Shown: piece by piece, positions 33,663 to 43,553 of the stretch
How the letters are laid out: each line of letters opens with the position of its first letter
Position numbering within the stretch: the first letter of the stretch is position 1
NCBI RefSeq assembly: GCF_000159435.1
Contig: NZ_GG693415.1
Location: 36,347 to 100,346, forward strand
Reading direction: 5' to 3'
Length of the DNA stretch: 64,000 nucleotides
Source of the DNA: Limosilactobacillus vaginalis DSM 5837 = ATCC 49540
GTDB lineage: Bacteria; Bacillota; Bacilli; Lactobacillales; Lactobacillaceae
Notes under the pieces: model-generated
Told to the model about the DNA's origin: nothing
What the model saw: the letters and a program-made list of their open reading frames with translations, nothing else
The model's database searches: none
Made by a program: the position numbers and the translations under genes

Positions 33663-34262
33663 GTGCAGTATCCTGAACCGCTAGCAAAGCTAATTGAAAG
33701 CTACACAAAACTACCGGGTATCGGTCAAAAGACGGCTACCCGGCTAGCTTTTTATACACTGACGATGCAAGGCGATGACGTTACAAACTTTGCTAAATCA
33801 TTATTATCAGCTAAGCGTGATCTCCATAGTTGTAGTATTTGTGGCAACATTACGGAAGATGATCCTTGCCCAATTTGCCAAGATAAGACTCGTGATCGTT
33901 CACAAATCCTTGTGGTTGAGCAATCACAGGATGTCATGGCAATGGAACGAATGCATGAGTACCATGGCTTGTACCACGTCTTAAATGGTGTAATCTCACC
34001 TGTTGCAGGGACTGGCCCGGAAGATATTAATATTACTAGCCTATTAGATCGTCTGAAAAAAGACGATGAGATAAAAGAAGTGATTATTGCAACTAACGCT
34101 TCGTCGGATGGCGAGTTAACTGCTAGTTACCTTGCAAAATTAATTAAGCCTGCCGGAATTAAAGTTACGCGGTTAGCCCACGGACTTTCTGTTGGGGCTG
34201 ATATTGACTATGCGGATGAAGTAACCCTATTTAAGGCTGTTCAAGGACGGACGGAGATGTAA
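33663..34262 (+). CDS. recR: Recombination protein RecR
   Basis: This 199-residue protein works in the RecFOR pathway, loading RecA on gapped DNA. It has a helix-hairpin-helix ([13 protein letters not shown]), a C4 zinc finger ([18 protein letters not shown]), a Toprim domain with VVEQSQDV, and a C-terminal [16 protein letters not shown]. It begins with GTG two bases after the ybaB stop. Confidence 0.96.
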   Translation: MQYPEPLAKLIESYTKLPGIGQKTATRLAFYTLTMQGDDVTNFAKSLLSAKRDLHSCSICGNITEDDPCPICQDKTRDRSQILVVEQSQDVMAMERMHEYHGLYHVLNGVISPVAGTGPEDINITSLLDRLKKDDEIKEVIIATNASSDGELTASYLAKLIKPAGIKVTRLAHGLSVGADIDYADEVTLFKAVQGRTEM

Positions 34263-34265
34263 CGA

Positions 34266-34517
34266 ATGCTTTTCCATCATCGAAATCAAGAAGAGATAAA
34301 GCAAGAGCGTGACCAGCGATTATTGAATTTGATCTATGAAACAAAAGCAAGCTGGGATCATGCAAAGGAAACCGAGCGAGCTGTTTATGAGGCTAATGCA
34401 AGTACGGAACTTCATTATCGAAGTCGCTTGCAAGAACAAAAATATTTGTACCTTTACCGAATTGCGCGCAAATTTAAGGTACATGGTGAACTAAACCAGA
34501 GCGTAATCGATCGTTAG
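34266..34517 (+). CDS. yaaL: DUF2508 family protein YaaL
   Basis: This small 83-residue charged, helical protein lies between recR and tmk as yaaL does in Bacillus. No enzymatic motif is visible; it contains LIYETKASWDHAKETERAVYEAN and LYRIARKFKVHG. Function is unknown. The start follows the recR stop by three bases with GGAG inside the end of recR. Confidence 0.85.
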   Translation: MLFHHRNQEEIKQERDQRLLNLIYETKASWDHAKETERAVYEANASTELHYRSRLQEQKYLYLYRIARKFKVHGELNQSVIDR

Positions 34518-34528
34518 GAAGAGGATTA

Positions 34529-35170
34529 ATGGCAGGAAAATTTATTTCATTTGAAGGACCGGATGGCGCAGGGAAAACAAGCGTAATTACTGCAATTCAA
34601 GCTGAACTAGAGCAACAGCTTGGTAAAGAAAAGGTAATGTATACGCGGGAACCTGGTGGTAATCATATTTCTGAGCAAGTTCGCCGGGTTTTGTTTGATG
34701 AGCACAACACTGATATGGATGGCCGAACGGAAGCGCTATTATTTGCGGCTGCCCGTCGTCAGCATATCGTTTCAGAGATTTTGCCAGCCTTAAAAGATGG
34801 CAAGGTAATTCTTTGTGATCGCTACGTCGATAGTTCAATTGCCTATCAGGTAGCTGGACGCCATCTCGGTGAGCAGAAGATTTGGCAAATTAACCAGTAT
34901 GCGATTGATGGGTTGTTGCCTGACTTAACTATTTATTTGGATATTGAGTCAAAATTAGGGTTGCAGCGAATTGCTGAACACCGGGCCGATCAAGTTAACC
35001 GGTTAGACGAAGAGCAGTTAAGTTTCCATAAAACTGTTCGTGAAGCATTTCTTCGCCTTCAACGAGAAAATCCAGAAAGAATTAAGTTGATTGATGCTAG
35101 TCAGTCACTGCCTAAGGTAATTAGTGACGTGAAGCAAACGATTCATGCGAAGTTTAATGATTTATTTTAA
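34529..35170 (+). CDS. tmk: Thymidylate kinase
   Basis: This 213-residue kinase phosphorylates dTMP to dTDP. The P-loop GPDGAGKTS sits at 9-17, with the dTMP-binding TREPGGNHISEQVR and the DR(Y/H) motif in CDRYVDSSIAYQ. AGGAAGAGG precedes the ATG. It belongs to the recR-tmk-darA-holB run. Confidence 0.96.
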   Translation: MAGKFISFEGPDGAGKTSVITAIQAELEQQLGKEKVMYTREPGGNHISEQVRRVLFDEHNTDMDGRTEALLFAAARRQHIVSEILPALKDGKVILCDRYVDSSIAYQVAGRHLGEQKIWQINQYAIDGLLPDLTIYLDIESKLGLQRIAEHRADQVNRLDEEQLSFHKTVREAFLRLQRENPERIKLIDASQSLPKVISDVKQTIHAKFNDLF

Positions 35171-35201
35171 GCTAGTGGCATTTAAAGAAAGGTGATTTAT
35201 T

Positions 35202-35525
35202 ATGAAAATGATAATTGCGATTGTTCAATCCAAGGACAGTAATCGGCTCCGGAAAGCATTTGCCAAGAACCATATCCAAATGACTCAGCTTTCTACAACA
35301 GGTGGCTTTCTCCGTGAAGGGAACGCAACGTTTTTGATCGGGATTGAAGATGAACGGGTTCAAGATGTTCTTGAGATTATCAAGAAGAACGCTAAGTCTC
35401 GTGAACAATATGTTACGTCGCAAATGCACATGGATGTTGAAGGTGGTTCTGCCTTTCCAGTTAATGTTCAAATTGGTGGAGCAACCGTCTTTGTAATGCC
35501 AGTGGAACAGTTCCACAAGTTTTAG
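35202..35525 (+). CDS. darA: Cyclic-di-AMP receptor DarA (YaaQ/PstA family)
   Basis: This 107-residue PII-like trimeric protein binds cyclic di-AMP. It begins MKMIIAIVQSKDSNRLRKAF, with the ligand-contacting TTGGFLREGNATFLIG loop and a C-terminal GGATVFVMPVEQF. The downstream signalling partner is unknown in most species. A KimA-type potassium importer, a known c-di-AMP-controlled class, is encoded at 58.4 kb. Confidence 0.92.
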   Translation: MKMIIAIVQSKDSNRLRKAFAKNHIQMTQLSTTGGFLREGNATFLIGIEDERVQDVLEIIKKNAKSREQYVTSQMHMDVEGGSAFPVNVQIGGATVFVMPVEQFHKF

Positions 35526-35543
35526 TTGAGTAGGTGAAAAGAA

Positions 35544-36548
35544 GTGGCTGACCAGTTGCAGGCAGAGCGTTTGCAGCCTTTAATAGTTAAACAACTGCAA
35601 ACGGTAATAAAAAATCATGAATTAGCACATGCTTACCTCTTTGTTGGTCCAACCGGCTCAGGAAAAAGTCAATTGGCCACGTGGTTAGCGTTACGACTTT
35701 TCTGTCTCCATTTGCAAAATGGTGAGCCTGACCTTACCTGTCCAGAGTGTCAGCGAATTTTAAGCGGTAATCATCCTGATGTGGTCGTTGCTAAACCGGA
35801 AGGCCGACAGATTAGGGTTGACGAGATCCGTCACTTGAAGGATGAATTTACTAAAAGTGCTGTTGAGGGCAATAAAAAGCTTTTTGTAATTCATGATGCC
35901 GAAAAGATGACGAATAATGCTGCTAATAGCTTGTTGAAGTTTATTGAAGAGCCGGGTCCAGGAATTTACATTTTAATGTTAACAACCAATAAGAGTGCTG
36001 TCTTACCAACAATTCGCTCGCGGACACAAGTGATTGAGCTGCGTCCATTGGCACGGGCTGAACTTGAAAAAGCATTGGCTAAGCAAGAAATTCCACGGAC
36101 CGAACGAAGTGTTGCTATCGGGTTAACGGATTCTGTAAGCGAGATTCTGGAATGGCGAAAAGATGACTGGTTAAAGCAAGCAATTTCAGCAATCTCACTG
36201 TGGTATCGGCATACCAGTAATGAAAACATGCTAGGTTTCGTTGATATTCAAACAGAGATCGTCAAACTAGCAACCGATCGTCAAAAGCAGCAGTTGATTC
36301 TCGACCTCATGGCATTAATTTGGCGAGATACCTTACTGGTTGCAAACGGGATGACTGCTGAAGAAGATCTGCACTTTTTACAGGTTCAGGAACTTCTAAC
36401 GACAATTGCCCAACAATATTCTGTACAAACATTGTTAGAAATTAGTCAGGAAACATTGACTAGCCGACACCTCTTGGATCAAAATATGGCATTTCAAAAC
36501 GTTGTGGAACAGTTAACTATCAAAATTGTTCAAGCACTTTCGGCATAG
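35544..36548 (+). CDS. holB: DNA polymerase III subunit delta prime
   Basis: This 334-residue clamp-loader subunit has a P-loop FVGPTGSGKSQLA near 35-47, CPECQ from a zinc region, and the SRC-like TIRSRTQVIELRP. The N-terminal AAA+ fold resembles DnaX. It starts with GTG behind AAAAGAAG. The next gene, yabA, begins 13 bases later. Confidence 0.92.
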   Translation: MADQLQAERLQPLIVKQLQTVIKNHELAHAYLFVGPTGSGKSQLATWLALRLFCLHLQNGEPDLTCPECQRILSGNHPDVVVAKPEGRQIRVDEIRHLKDEFTKSAVEGNKKLFVIHDAEKMTNNAANSLLKFIEEPGPGIYILMLTTNKSAVLPTIRSRTQVIELRPLARAELEKALAKQEIPRTERSVAIGLTDSVSEILEWRKDDWLKQAISAISLWYRHTSNENMLGFVDIQTEIVKLATDRQKQQLILDLMALIWRDTLLVANGMTAEEDLHFLQVQELLTTIAQQYSVQTLLEISQETLTSRHLLDQNMAFQNVVEQLTIKIVQALSA

Positions 36549-36561
36549 GAGGGTAATCACA

Positions 36562-36915
36562 ATGAGTGAACATGGTAATCCAAGTAATATTTATGATCGC
36601 TTCGCTCAGGTAACTAAGCAAACGCATGACCTAGTTGCTAATATGGAACAGCTCCAGGCCCAGGTGACAGAATTAATGGAAACGAATGCTGAACTTTCAA
36701 TTGAAAATGACCATTTACGAACAATGTTAAAGAAGATGCATCAGCAAAAACATGATGATGATCATCTTTCTGGTTCACGGGAAAACTTAAAGAAATTGTA
36801 TCAGCAAGGTTTTCATGTTTGCAGTGAATATTTTGGCAAGCGGCTTGAACAGAATGAATCGTGTACTTTTTGTTTAGACACGATTTTTGGTCATGATCAG
36901 CCAACGATTAAGTAG
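36562..36915 (+). CDS. yabA: Replication initiation control protein YabA
   Basis: This 117-residue protein restrains DnaA by bridging it to the DnaN clamp. The N-terminal half is a leucine-zipper-like coiled coil (about 12-60). The C-terminal half holds a zinc cluster with CSEYFGKRLEQNESCTFC. I chose the ATG at 36562, which has GGAGGG at the right distance; earlier in-frame starts lie inside holB. Confidence 0.93.
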   Translation: MSEHGNPSNIYDRFAQVTKQTHDLVANMEQLQAQVTELMETNAELSIENDHLRTMLKKMHQQKHDDDHLSGSRENLKKLYQQGFHVCSEYFGKRLEQNESCTFCLDTIFGHDQPTIK

Positions 36916-36925
36916 GGAGAGGACA

Positions 36926-37792
36926 ATGCAACAGGTTAGTAGCTTTCAAAATCAGGATTCAGGAACGTTATACCTTGTGCCGACACCGATCGGTAATTTA
37001 GATGACATGACATTTCGAGCAGTTAAGGTGTTAACTGGGGCTGACTTGATTGCAGCTGAGGATACGCGGCATACTCAACAATTATTAAACCATTTTGATA
37101 TTCACACGCCTGAGATTAGTTTCCATGAACATAATACGGAACAACGCATTCCAGAATTAATTGGTAAATTAAAGGCTGGCCTTACGATTGTGCAATGTAG
37201 TGATGCGGGGATGCCATCAATTTCTGATCCCGGGAAAGAATTAGTTGCAGCGGCAGTAAAAGAAGGGATCCCAGTTGTTCCGTTACCAGGTGCTAACGCT
37301 GGGTTGACCGCTTTAATTGCCTCTGGTCTCGTTCCCCAGCCGTTTTACTTCTATGGCTTTCTTGAACGGAAGCACCAGCAGCAAGTGCAAGAATTAGAGC
37401 AATTACGGAATCGTTCTGAGACCATGATTTTCTATGAAGCACCTCACCGTTTGAAGAAAACTCTCAAAGTGATGGCCGAAGTTTTTGGTGACGACCGCCA
37501 AGCAGTTTTAGCTCGTGAATTAACTAAACGTTATGAGGAGTTTAGTCGGGGAAGTTTAGCTGAGTTAACTGCCTTTTATGATGAACATCAGCCACGAGGA
37601 GAATATGTTGTGCTAATAGCTGGGAATCCTCATCCTGATGAAGATGTTCAAAATGATGAAGCCGGAACACCAATTGAACAGATTGATCAGAAAATTAGTG
37701 AAGGGTTATCTACTAATGCAGCAATTAAATTAGTTGCCAAGAAAAATAAGTTGAATCGTCAAGAACTCTATAAGCAATATCATAATATTTAG
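36926..37792 (+). CDS. rsmI: 16S rRNA (cytidine1402-2'-O)-methyltransferase
   Basis: This 288-residue tetrapyrrole-methylase-fold enzyme modifies the decoding centre of 16S rRNA. Signatures are LVPTPIGNLDDMTFRA, AAEDTRHTQQLL, CSDAGMPSISDPG and LPGANAGLTALIASG. The start at 36926 follows GGGAGAGG; upstream in-frame codons overlap yabA. It follows yabA as in Bacillus. Confidence 0.95.
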   Translation: MQQVSSFQNQDSGTLYLVPTPIGNLDDMTFRAVKVLTGADLIAAEDTRHTQQLLNHFDIHTPEISFHEHNTEQRIPELIGKLKAGLTIVQCSDAGMPSISDPGKELVAAAVKEGIPVVPLPGANAGLTALIASGLVPQPFYFYGFLERKHQQQVQELEQLRNRSETMIFYEAPHRLKKTLKVMAEVFGDDRQAVLARELTKRYEEFSRGSLAELTAFYDEHQPRGEYVVLIAGNPHPDEDVQNDEAGTPIEQIDQKISEGLSTNAAIKLVAKKNKLNRQELYKQYHNI

Positions 37793-37800
37793 GAGTAAAA

Positions 37801-38556
37801 ATGGAATTAAAACAATCGGCACAGGAATATGAAATACCGCATCAGCTTGCTTATTACGAATGCAATGAATTAGGTCATCCAACTCTAAGTATGGTAATGA
37901 GTATGCTTATGGTTGTTGCTGATAAACAAAGTGACCAACTGGGGTTAAGCCAGGAAAATATTCAGGCGACTGGTGGAACCTGGGTTATTGTTAGTTTTGA
38001 AGGAACGCTTGACCTGCAATCACTAAAAATTGGTGATACCGTTATCCTTGGAACGCGGGCGACCGGATATAATCGTTTCTTTGCGACCCGTGAGTTTTGG
38101 CTCCGTGATAAGGATGGTCAAAAAGAGTATGCTCATGTTCAATCTTTATTGGCATTCATGAATTTAACCAGTCGAAAAATGGAACCAATTCCCGAAAAGA
38201 TAATTACAGCTTATCAAGCACCAAAAGTTAAACGTGTGCCACGGGGACGACGACCTAAGCCGATTGCCGCAGATGCATTATTAACAGAAAAACGATACCA
38301 TGTTCGTTATTTTGATTTAGATGCTAATCGTCATGTCAACAATGCCCGCTACTTTGATTGGCTCTTGGATCCGCTTGGTGAGCAGTTTTTAACGACCCAC
38401 CAATTAAAGTCGTTTTCAATTCAATACCATCAAGAAGTTCGTGCCGACCATGATATTACTAGTGAGTTTACGATGGCAGATCCACATACCAGTCTTCACC
38501 AGATTAAAAGCAACGGTAAACTTTGTACGAAGGCTAAGTTTAGCTGGTTGGGTTAA
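37801..38556 (+). CDS. Acyl-ACP thioesterase
   Basis: This 251-residue double-hotdog protein is of the acyl-ACP thioesterase family. The C-terminal hotdog contains VRYFDLDANRHVNNARYFDW, with the catalytic Asn-His pair of this class. It releases free fatty acids from the acyl carrier protein. It is eight bases after rsmI and the last gene of the dnaX-led run, closed by a strong terminator. Confidence 0.9.
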   Translation: MELKQSAQEYEIPHQLAYYECNELGHPTLSMVMSMLMVVADKQSDQLGLSQENIQATGGTWVIVSFEGTLDLQSLKIGDTVILGTRATGYNRFFATREFWLRDKDGQKEYAHVQSLLAFMNLTSRKMEPIPEKIITAYQAPKVKRVPRGRRPKPIAADALLTEKRYHVRYFDLDANRHVNNARYFDWLLDPLGEQFLTTHQLKSFSIQYHQEVRADHDITSEFTMADPHTSLHQIKSNGKLCTKAKFSWLG

Positions 38557-38580
38557 GAATTGCTGAATTTAAGATATTCG

Positions 38581-38625
38581 AAAAAGGGTTCAGAAAAAAC
38601 ATTTTGCTTTTTCTGAACCCTTTTT
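38581..38625 (+). terminator. Terminator after the thioesterase gene
   Basis: AAAAAGGGTTCAGAAAAA pairs with TTTTTCTGAACCCTTTTT. The symmetrical T/A runs would allow it to work on both strands. Confidence 0.92.
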
Positions 38626-38688
38626 AGCACGCTCTTTATGTTCATTAATGGTAGACTTAAAGTGGAAAAACATTGAGGGGTGATTAGA

Positions 38689-40206
38689 ATGAAAAATTCG
38701 TTGACGGCAGTAATTTATTTACAACCGGACCAGATTTTCTTACGAATTATCAAGCTCCCAAGCCTCAAAGTAGTTAATGACGTCCGTTCTGGATTATTTG
38801 CTATTGGTGAAGATAATAAAACTGCTAATTATCGAAAGAACATGGCAGCAATCACTGATAATATTGAAGGCTTCAAGGAACTGATTAGCGATTATCAGGT
38901 TGATGATATTAAATTCTATGGAGCCTATGAAGATATGGATAGCGTCACCGCAAGTTATGTTGGTGATCAGCTGAAGGTTCGTACGGGACTGAAAATTGAA
39001 TGGCTGAATAATAATCAATTAATGGCCCAGTCAATGAGTTATATTGTTGATCAGTTACCAGAATTTAAGAATTTAAGCAAGCATTGCCTGTATATTTTGA
39101 GTATTGGATTAGATAGCTCAACACTGGCATTTTTCCATCATGGTAATTTTGAGACTTCATGGGAAATTGATCTTGGCGGGGCCCAGATTCACCGCCTTGT
39201 TAACCAGTTACGGCAGACGACGACTAATCCGACAGAAATTATTCAGGATTACATTGGTAGTAAGCTTGGTTACTTAGCGCCTGAATTAACGCGGCAAAAG
39301 AAGACGACGATGATTGTTCAGAATGCGCCTTCGTTGGCAAAACGCTATGTGGATAAGCACCAAAAAATTGGTGAAATTGACCGTCAAAAATTCCGTGAAA
39401 CGTTTAATCACCTATTAATTCCTCAGGATCGATACATGTATAACAATGATATTGACCCGACAGAAGCTCAGGATGAATATATTTTACCAAACTATTTGGT
39501 GATTGCTCGAATGTCAGATCTGATTAATCCATCAAGTCTTTATGTGACAAACCTTTCGATTATGGATGGCATTTCAAACGGGATCGCAACGGCCAATGAT
39601 GTTTCTCAAGCTACCGTAAATAATATGATTCAGACCTCTGCTGATAATATTGCTAAACGGTACGGGATTGATTTTAATCATGCGGACTTTGTTAAGAAGT
39701 ATGCACTTCAATTCTTTGATGAATTACGGCCAATTCACCGACTAAGCAACCATTACCGTCTTTTGCTTGAAGTGGCGGCTAAGGTTGATGATATTGGGAA
39801 TTTTATTAACCAGCAAGGGCACTATCGACATTCGGCATATATTTTGGAGGCTAATCCCATGATCGGTCTCTCCAATGAAGATAACCTAATTATTGCGGAA
39901 GTTGCCCGTTACCACAGTACTGAAAGCCCAACCATTGACCAGTCTCATTATCGTCATTTGGACGAGGATATTCAGATGCCAGTTGCCAAGTTAGCGGCAA
40001 TCTTAAGATTAGTTGATTCCCTAGATGATTCACGACAGCAAAAGATTAGTCGGATTCAGCTAAAATTAAAGAACGGGCGACTAATTATTAAAGCGACTAG
40101 CTCAGACGATTTAGTACTAGAAAGCTGGTCATTTAGCCAAAAGTCACAACTCTTTGACGATGTCTTCGGTATTAAACCTGTATTAAAGGAAAAAGAGGGG
40201 CGGTAA
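38689..40206 (+). CDS. Ppx/GppA-like protein, probably without phosphatase activity
   Basis: This 505-residue protein has the two-part actin-like fold and C-terminal helical domain of exopolyphosphatase. The C-domain is clear in HRLSNHYRLLLEVAAKVDDIGNF and GHYRHSAYIL. The catalytic N-domain motifs are degenerate: where Ppx has DxGSNSxRL, this has YLQPDQIFLRI, and the second phosphate loop (DxGGxS) reads SIGLDSSTLAF. It may bind polyphosphate or act as a regulator. The start has GAGGGGTGA upstream. It precedes ppk by one base, in the lactobacillus order ppx-ppk-ppx. Confidence 0.82.
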   Translation: MKNSLTAVIYLQPDQIFLRIIKLPSLKVVNDVRSGLFAIGEDNKTANYRKNMAAITDNIEGFKELISDYQVDDIKFYGAYEDMDSVTASYVGDQLKVRTGLKIEWLNNNQLMAQSMSYIVDQLPEFKNLSKHCLYILSIGLDSSTLAFFHHGNFETSWEIDLGGAQIHRLVNQLRQTTTNPTEIIQDYIGSKLGYLAPELTRQKKTTMIVQNAPSLAKRYVDKHQKIGEIDRQKFRETFNHLLIPQDRYMYNNDIDPTEAQDEYILPNYLVIARMSDLINPSSLYVTNLSIMDGISNGIATANDVSQATVNNMIQTSADNIAKRYGIDFNHADFVKKYALQFFDELRPIHRLSNHYRLLLEVAAKVDDIGNFINQQGHYRHSAYILEANPMIGLSNEDNLIIAEVARYHSTESPTIDQSHYRHLDEDIQMPVAKLAAILRLVDSLDDSRQQKISRIQLKLKNGRLIIKATSSDDLVLESWSFSQKSQLFDDVFGIKPVLKEKEGR

Positions 40207-40207
40207 A

Positions 40208-42460
40208 ATGTACAAGGAATTTTATAAACCACAAAATTATGTTAATCGGGAACTTAGTTGGATTGACTTTAATGGACGGGTTCTCGAAGAAGCAACTGAT
40301 ACCAGCAACCCGCTTCTTGAACGGGCAAACTTTTTAGGGATTACCCAAAGCAACGTCGATGAATTCTTTATGGTACGGGTTGCGTCACTTCATAAATTGG
40401 CAGCAGCAAATGTAACAACAACGGATGCTTCGGGAATGACACCTGAGGAACAATTAACGGCCGTAAATAAAAAAGAGCATGAAATGGTGAAGGAACGTTA
40501 TGAAGTTTATAACAAACAGATAATTCCTGACTTACGACAACACCAGATTAATATTATGCACCTAGCCGATTTAGATGATCGGCAAAAGGAATTTATTCGG
40601 CGGTACTTCAGTGATGAGTTAATGCCGGTACTAACACCAATGGCAGATGATACTTCACGGCCATTCCCGTTCATTGCTAACAACTCACTTAACATTGCAA
40701 TTCAATTACGCCGGGATCCAAAGCAAAAGAAAGCTGTTCAGGAACAAGAAATTCTTGAAGGCGATCAGGAGGTTAAGAGTCGTCAGCTAGAACCCCATGA
40801 TGATAGTCGAGAATCAGATATTAAGTTTGCCACTGTTCGTGTTCCGTCCATTTATAAGCGACTAGTTCGCTTACCGGGAGAGAACAACTTTATCCTAATT
40901 GATGAAGTCATTAAGCGTTTCCTTGGCCAGCTCTTCCCAGGTTATCAAATTTTGGCTTCAGCAACTTACCGGGTAATGCGTGATATGGACTTGGATGTTG
41001 CGGAAGAAGATACTTCTGACCTATTACGGGCCGTTAAACACCAATTACGTGAACGGGAACACGGTGAGGTAATGCGGCTTGAAGTTGAAAATTCAATTGA
41101 TGAGTGGCTAGAGGATCAGCTGATTGACAACCTGCACGTGAATGAACGTTCAATTTACCGGGTAAATGGTCCGGTAGACTTAACCTTCTTGAAGAAACTT
41201 TCTGGAATGGTTGACGGACATACTGATCTCCGTTTTCCACCGTTCCACGCTTACCAAAATCCTGCTTTAGACATGGAGCACAATATCTTTGCTGCTATCC
41301 GGAAGCACGACTACTTAATGCAGCACCCGTATGATAGTTTCCAATCGGTAGTTAACTTCATTCACCAGGCTGCCCTCGATCCAGAAGTCCTTGCAATCAA
41401 GATGACTCTTTACCGGGTATCCGGAAATTCACCAATTATTAAGTATTTAGGGATGGCTGCCCAACGAGGAAAACAAGTAACCGTTCTGGTAGAAGTTAAG
41501 GCCCGGTTTGATGAACAAAATAACGTTCGGTGGGCTCAAAGATTGGAACAAATGGGCTGTCACGTAATTTACGGACTTGTCGGCCTTAAAACGCACTGTA
41601 AGGTTGCCTTGGTTATCCGGCGGGATGAAGACGGCCTTCGTCGTTACATGCACCTGGGAACTGGAAACTATAATGATGTAACTGCTCATTTCTACACTGA
41701 CATGGGACTTCTGACCTGTGATCAAGAGATTGGGATGGATATGACCAACCTCTTCAATATGCTTTCGGGATTTGCTCGGCCACCGTACTTCAATAAGATT
41801 CGGGTTTCGCCAAACGGAATTCGGAACTTTATTAACCAAAAGATTGATCAGCAGATTAAAATTGCTGAAAGTGGTAATCCGGCTCTCATTCGGATGAAGA
41901 TGAATTCACTCTCGGATAAACAAATTATTGCGCACCTGTATGAAGCAGCATCTAAGCGAGTTAAGATTCAGTTGATTATTCGGGGAATCACCTGTTTACG
42001 GAATGATTTACCAGAACTGCACGGGAATATTGAAGTTCACTCAATTGTTGGCCGGTTCTTGGAGCACTCCCGGATTTACTACTTTGAAGGCAATGGTAAT
42101 GAAGAAATTTACCTTTCAAGTGCTGACATGATGACCCGAAACCTTAATCGGCGGGTTGAGGAACTTTATCCGGTGGAACAAGCAGATACCAAAGAGAAGG
42201 CAATTTCAATCCTTGACGATATGTGGAAGGATAACGTTAAGGCTCGGGTTCTTGTTGGTGATCACTATGAACGAATTGACAACCATGGTGAAGAGCCATT
42301 TAATTCCCAAGAATTCTTTGTTCAACGGGCAAATGTTGAAAGCAAGCAAACAAAACGACAGGAAAAGTCAAAGCGTCATTTTTCAAACGTCTTTGAAACT
42401 TTAAGCCGTCACGTTCCAAGTCTCCATCTCGATTCACGAAAGGGTGAACGCCATGAGTAA
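40208..42460 (+). CDS. ppk1: Polyphosphate kinase
   Basis: This 750-residue PPK1 makes polyphosphate reversibly from ATP. The N-domain starts YVNRELSWIDFNGRVLEEA. The two phospholipase-D-like domains carry MTLYRVSGNSPIIKYLGMAAQRGKQVTVLVEVKARFDE and the autophosphorylated His region GLKTHCKVALVIRR, then MHLGTGNYND. Length is slightly above typical. It lies between two Ppx-type genes, so synthesis and breakdown are encoded together. Confidence 0.96.
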   Translation: MYKEFYKPQNYVNRELSWIDFNGRVLEEATDTSNPLLERANFLGITQSNVDEFFMVRVASLHKLAAANVTTTDASGMTPEEQLTAVNKKEHEMVKERYEVYNKQIIPDLRQHQINIMHLADLDDRQKEFIRRYFSDELMPVLTPMADDTSRPFPFIANNSLNIAIQLRRDPKQKKAVQEQEILEGDQEVKSRQLEPHDDSRESDIKFATVRVPSIYKRLVRLPGENNFILIDEVIKRFLGQLFPGYQILASATYRVMRDMDLDVAEEDTSDLLRAVKHQLREREHGEVMRLEVENSIDEWLEDQLIDNLHVNERSIYRVNGPVDLTFLKKLSGMVDGHTDLRFPPFHAYQNPALDMEHNIFAAIRKHDYLMQHPYDSFQSVVNFIHQAALDPEVLAIKMTLYRVSGNSPIIKYLGMAAQRGKQVTVLVEVKARFDEQNNVRWAQRLEQMGCHVIYGLVGLKTHCKVALVIRRDEDGLRRYMHLGTGNYNDVTAHFYTDMGLLTCDQEIGMDMTNLFNMLSGFARPPYFNKIRVSPNGIRNFINQKIDQQIKIAESGNPALIRMKMNSLSDKQIIAHLYEAASKRVKIQLIIRGITCLRNDLPELHGNIEVHSIVGRFLEHSRIYYFEGNGNEEIYLSSADMMTRNLNRRVEELYPVEQADTKEKAISILDDMWKDNVKARVLVGDHYERIDNHGEEPFNSQEFFVQRANVESKQTKRQEKSKRHFSNVFETLSRHVPSLHLDSRKGERHE

Positions 42461-43418
42461 GGATTCTCAATACCTAGCAATTATCGATCTTGGTTCTAAC
42501 TCAGTCCGCTTAAAGATTGATCAGATTAATCTTGATGGTTCATACCAGACAAAACAGTATGAGAAACGGTATGTTCGTCTTTCGTCAGATATGGGACCAG
42601 AAAAGATTTTAAAACCCGAACCAATTAAACGAACGCTAAAAGCCCTGACTGAATTTCGCCAGATTTGTGATCAGTATAAGCATCTTAAAATTCTTGCTGT
42701 GGCGACGGCAGCGGTTCGTCAAGCACAGAACCAGAGTGATTTCTTACAACAAGTTCAGGAAAAAACTGGCTTTGTAATTCACGTGATTTCTGGTGAACAG
42801 GAGGCTTACCTTGACTATATTGGGGTTAGTCATACTCTGGCGCTTAAAAACGGTGCCATCTTAGATACTGGCGGTGCTAGTATGGAGATTATCCTGGTTA
42901 ATGACGGTCAGGCTGAAGAAGTGGTCAGTATTCCACTCGGTTCAGTTTTGCTCTCGCAACGGTATGACCTTGGTGACCAAATTAGTGCTACCAATCTGTT
43001 TAACGCGATTGTAAAGGTTGATCAGGTCCTAAGTAAGGAATTATGGTTAAACCGTGTTCGCCATGGAGAACTGGTTGCGCTAGGAGGTTGTAACCGAGCA
43101 TTGGCAAAAATCTTTCGTTGGCAACAAGCAGTTAATTCAAGTCGGGTTGCGCCAGTTCATGGCTTAACAATGAGTCCCGATGAAGCATTTACAATTATGC
43201 AGCAGCTGTTGAGAAGCTCGCGAAGTGAACGGGCTAAGATTCGTGGTGTTAACAAAGAACGAGCTGATGTTATTGTGGGTGGCCTATTACCATTAATGAG
43301 TATTGTCCGCCAGCAGCAAATTCAACAAATCCAATTTAGTGATAGTGGTCTTCGCGAAGGATTGCTATTTCGGTACCTTGAACACGAAACTAGCTTAGAA
43401 AACTTAATCACTTTGTAA
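42453..43418 (+). CDS. ppx: Exopolyphosphatase (short Ppx/GppA)
   Basis: This 321-residue protein has intact phosphate loops: AIIDLGSNSVRLKI at the start and AILDTGGASMEIIL in the middle. ISGEQEAYLDYIGV carries the catalytic Glu region. It lacks the C-terminal HD-like domain that the paralogue before ppk keeps, so the two may be complementary. I chose the ATG at 42453, which overlaps the ppk stop by eight bases with AGGGTGA upstream. Confidence 0.9.
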   Translation: MSKDSQYLAIIDLGSNSVRLKIDQINLDGSYQTKQYEKRYVRLSSDMGPEKILKPEPIKRTLKALTEFRQICDQYKHLKILAVATAAVRQAQNQSDFLQQVQEKTGFVIHVISGEQEAYLDYIGVSHTLALKNGAILDTGGASMEIILVNDGQAEEVVSIPLGSVLLSQRYDLGDQISATNLFNAIVKVDQVLSKELWLNRVRHGELVALGGCNRALAKIFRWQQAVNSSRVAPVHGLTMSPDEAFTIMQQLLRSSRSERAKIRGVNKERADVIVGGLLPLMSIVRQQQIQQIQFSDSGLREGLLFRYLEHETSLENLITL

Positions 43419-43553
43419 TCGGTTACATTATTTACTAAAATTTTACTTAATTTTACTAAACGGCCAATTATAAAAGTGCTACAATCATATTTGAACAAGG
43501 AATTAGTAGACAGTCTGGTAATAGCAGATGTTGTCGGATAAGGAGGAAACAAC

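Noticed and set aside
38581..38625. Long inverted repeat as a transposon end
   Set aside because: It is a single symmetrical hairpin with T-runs directly after an operon, that is, a terminator; no transposase or target duplication is present.
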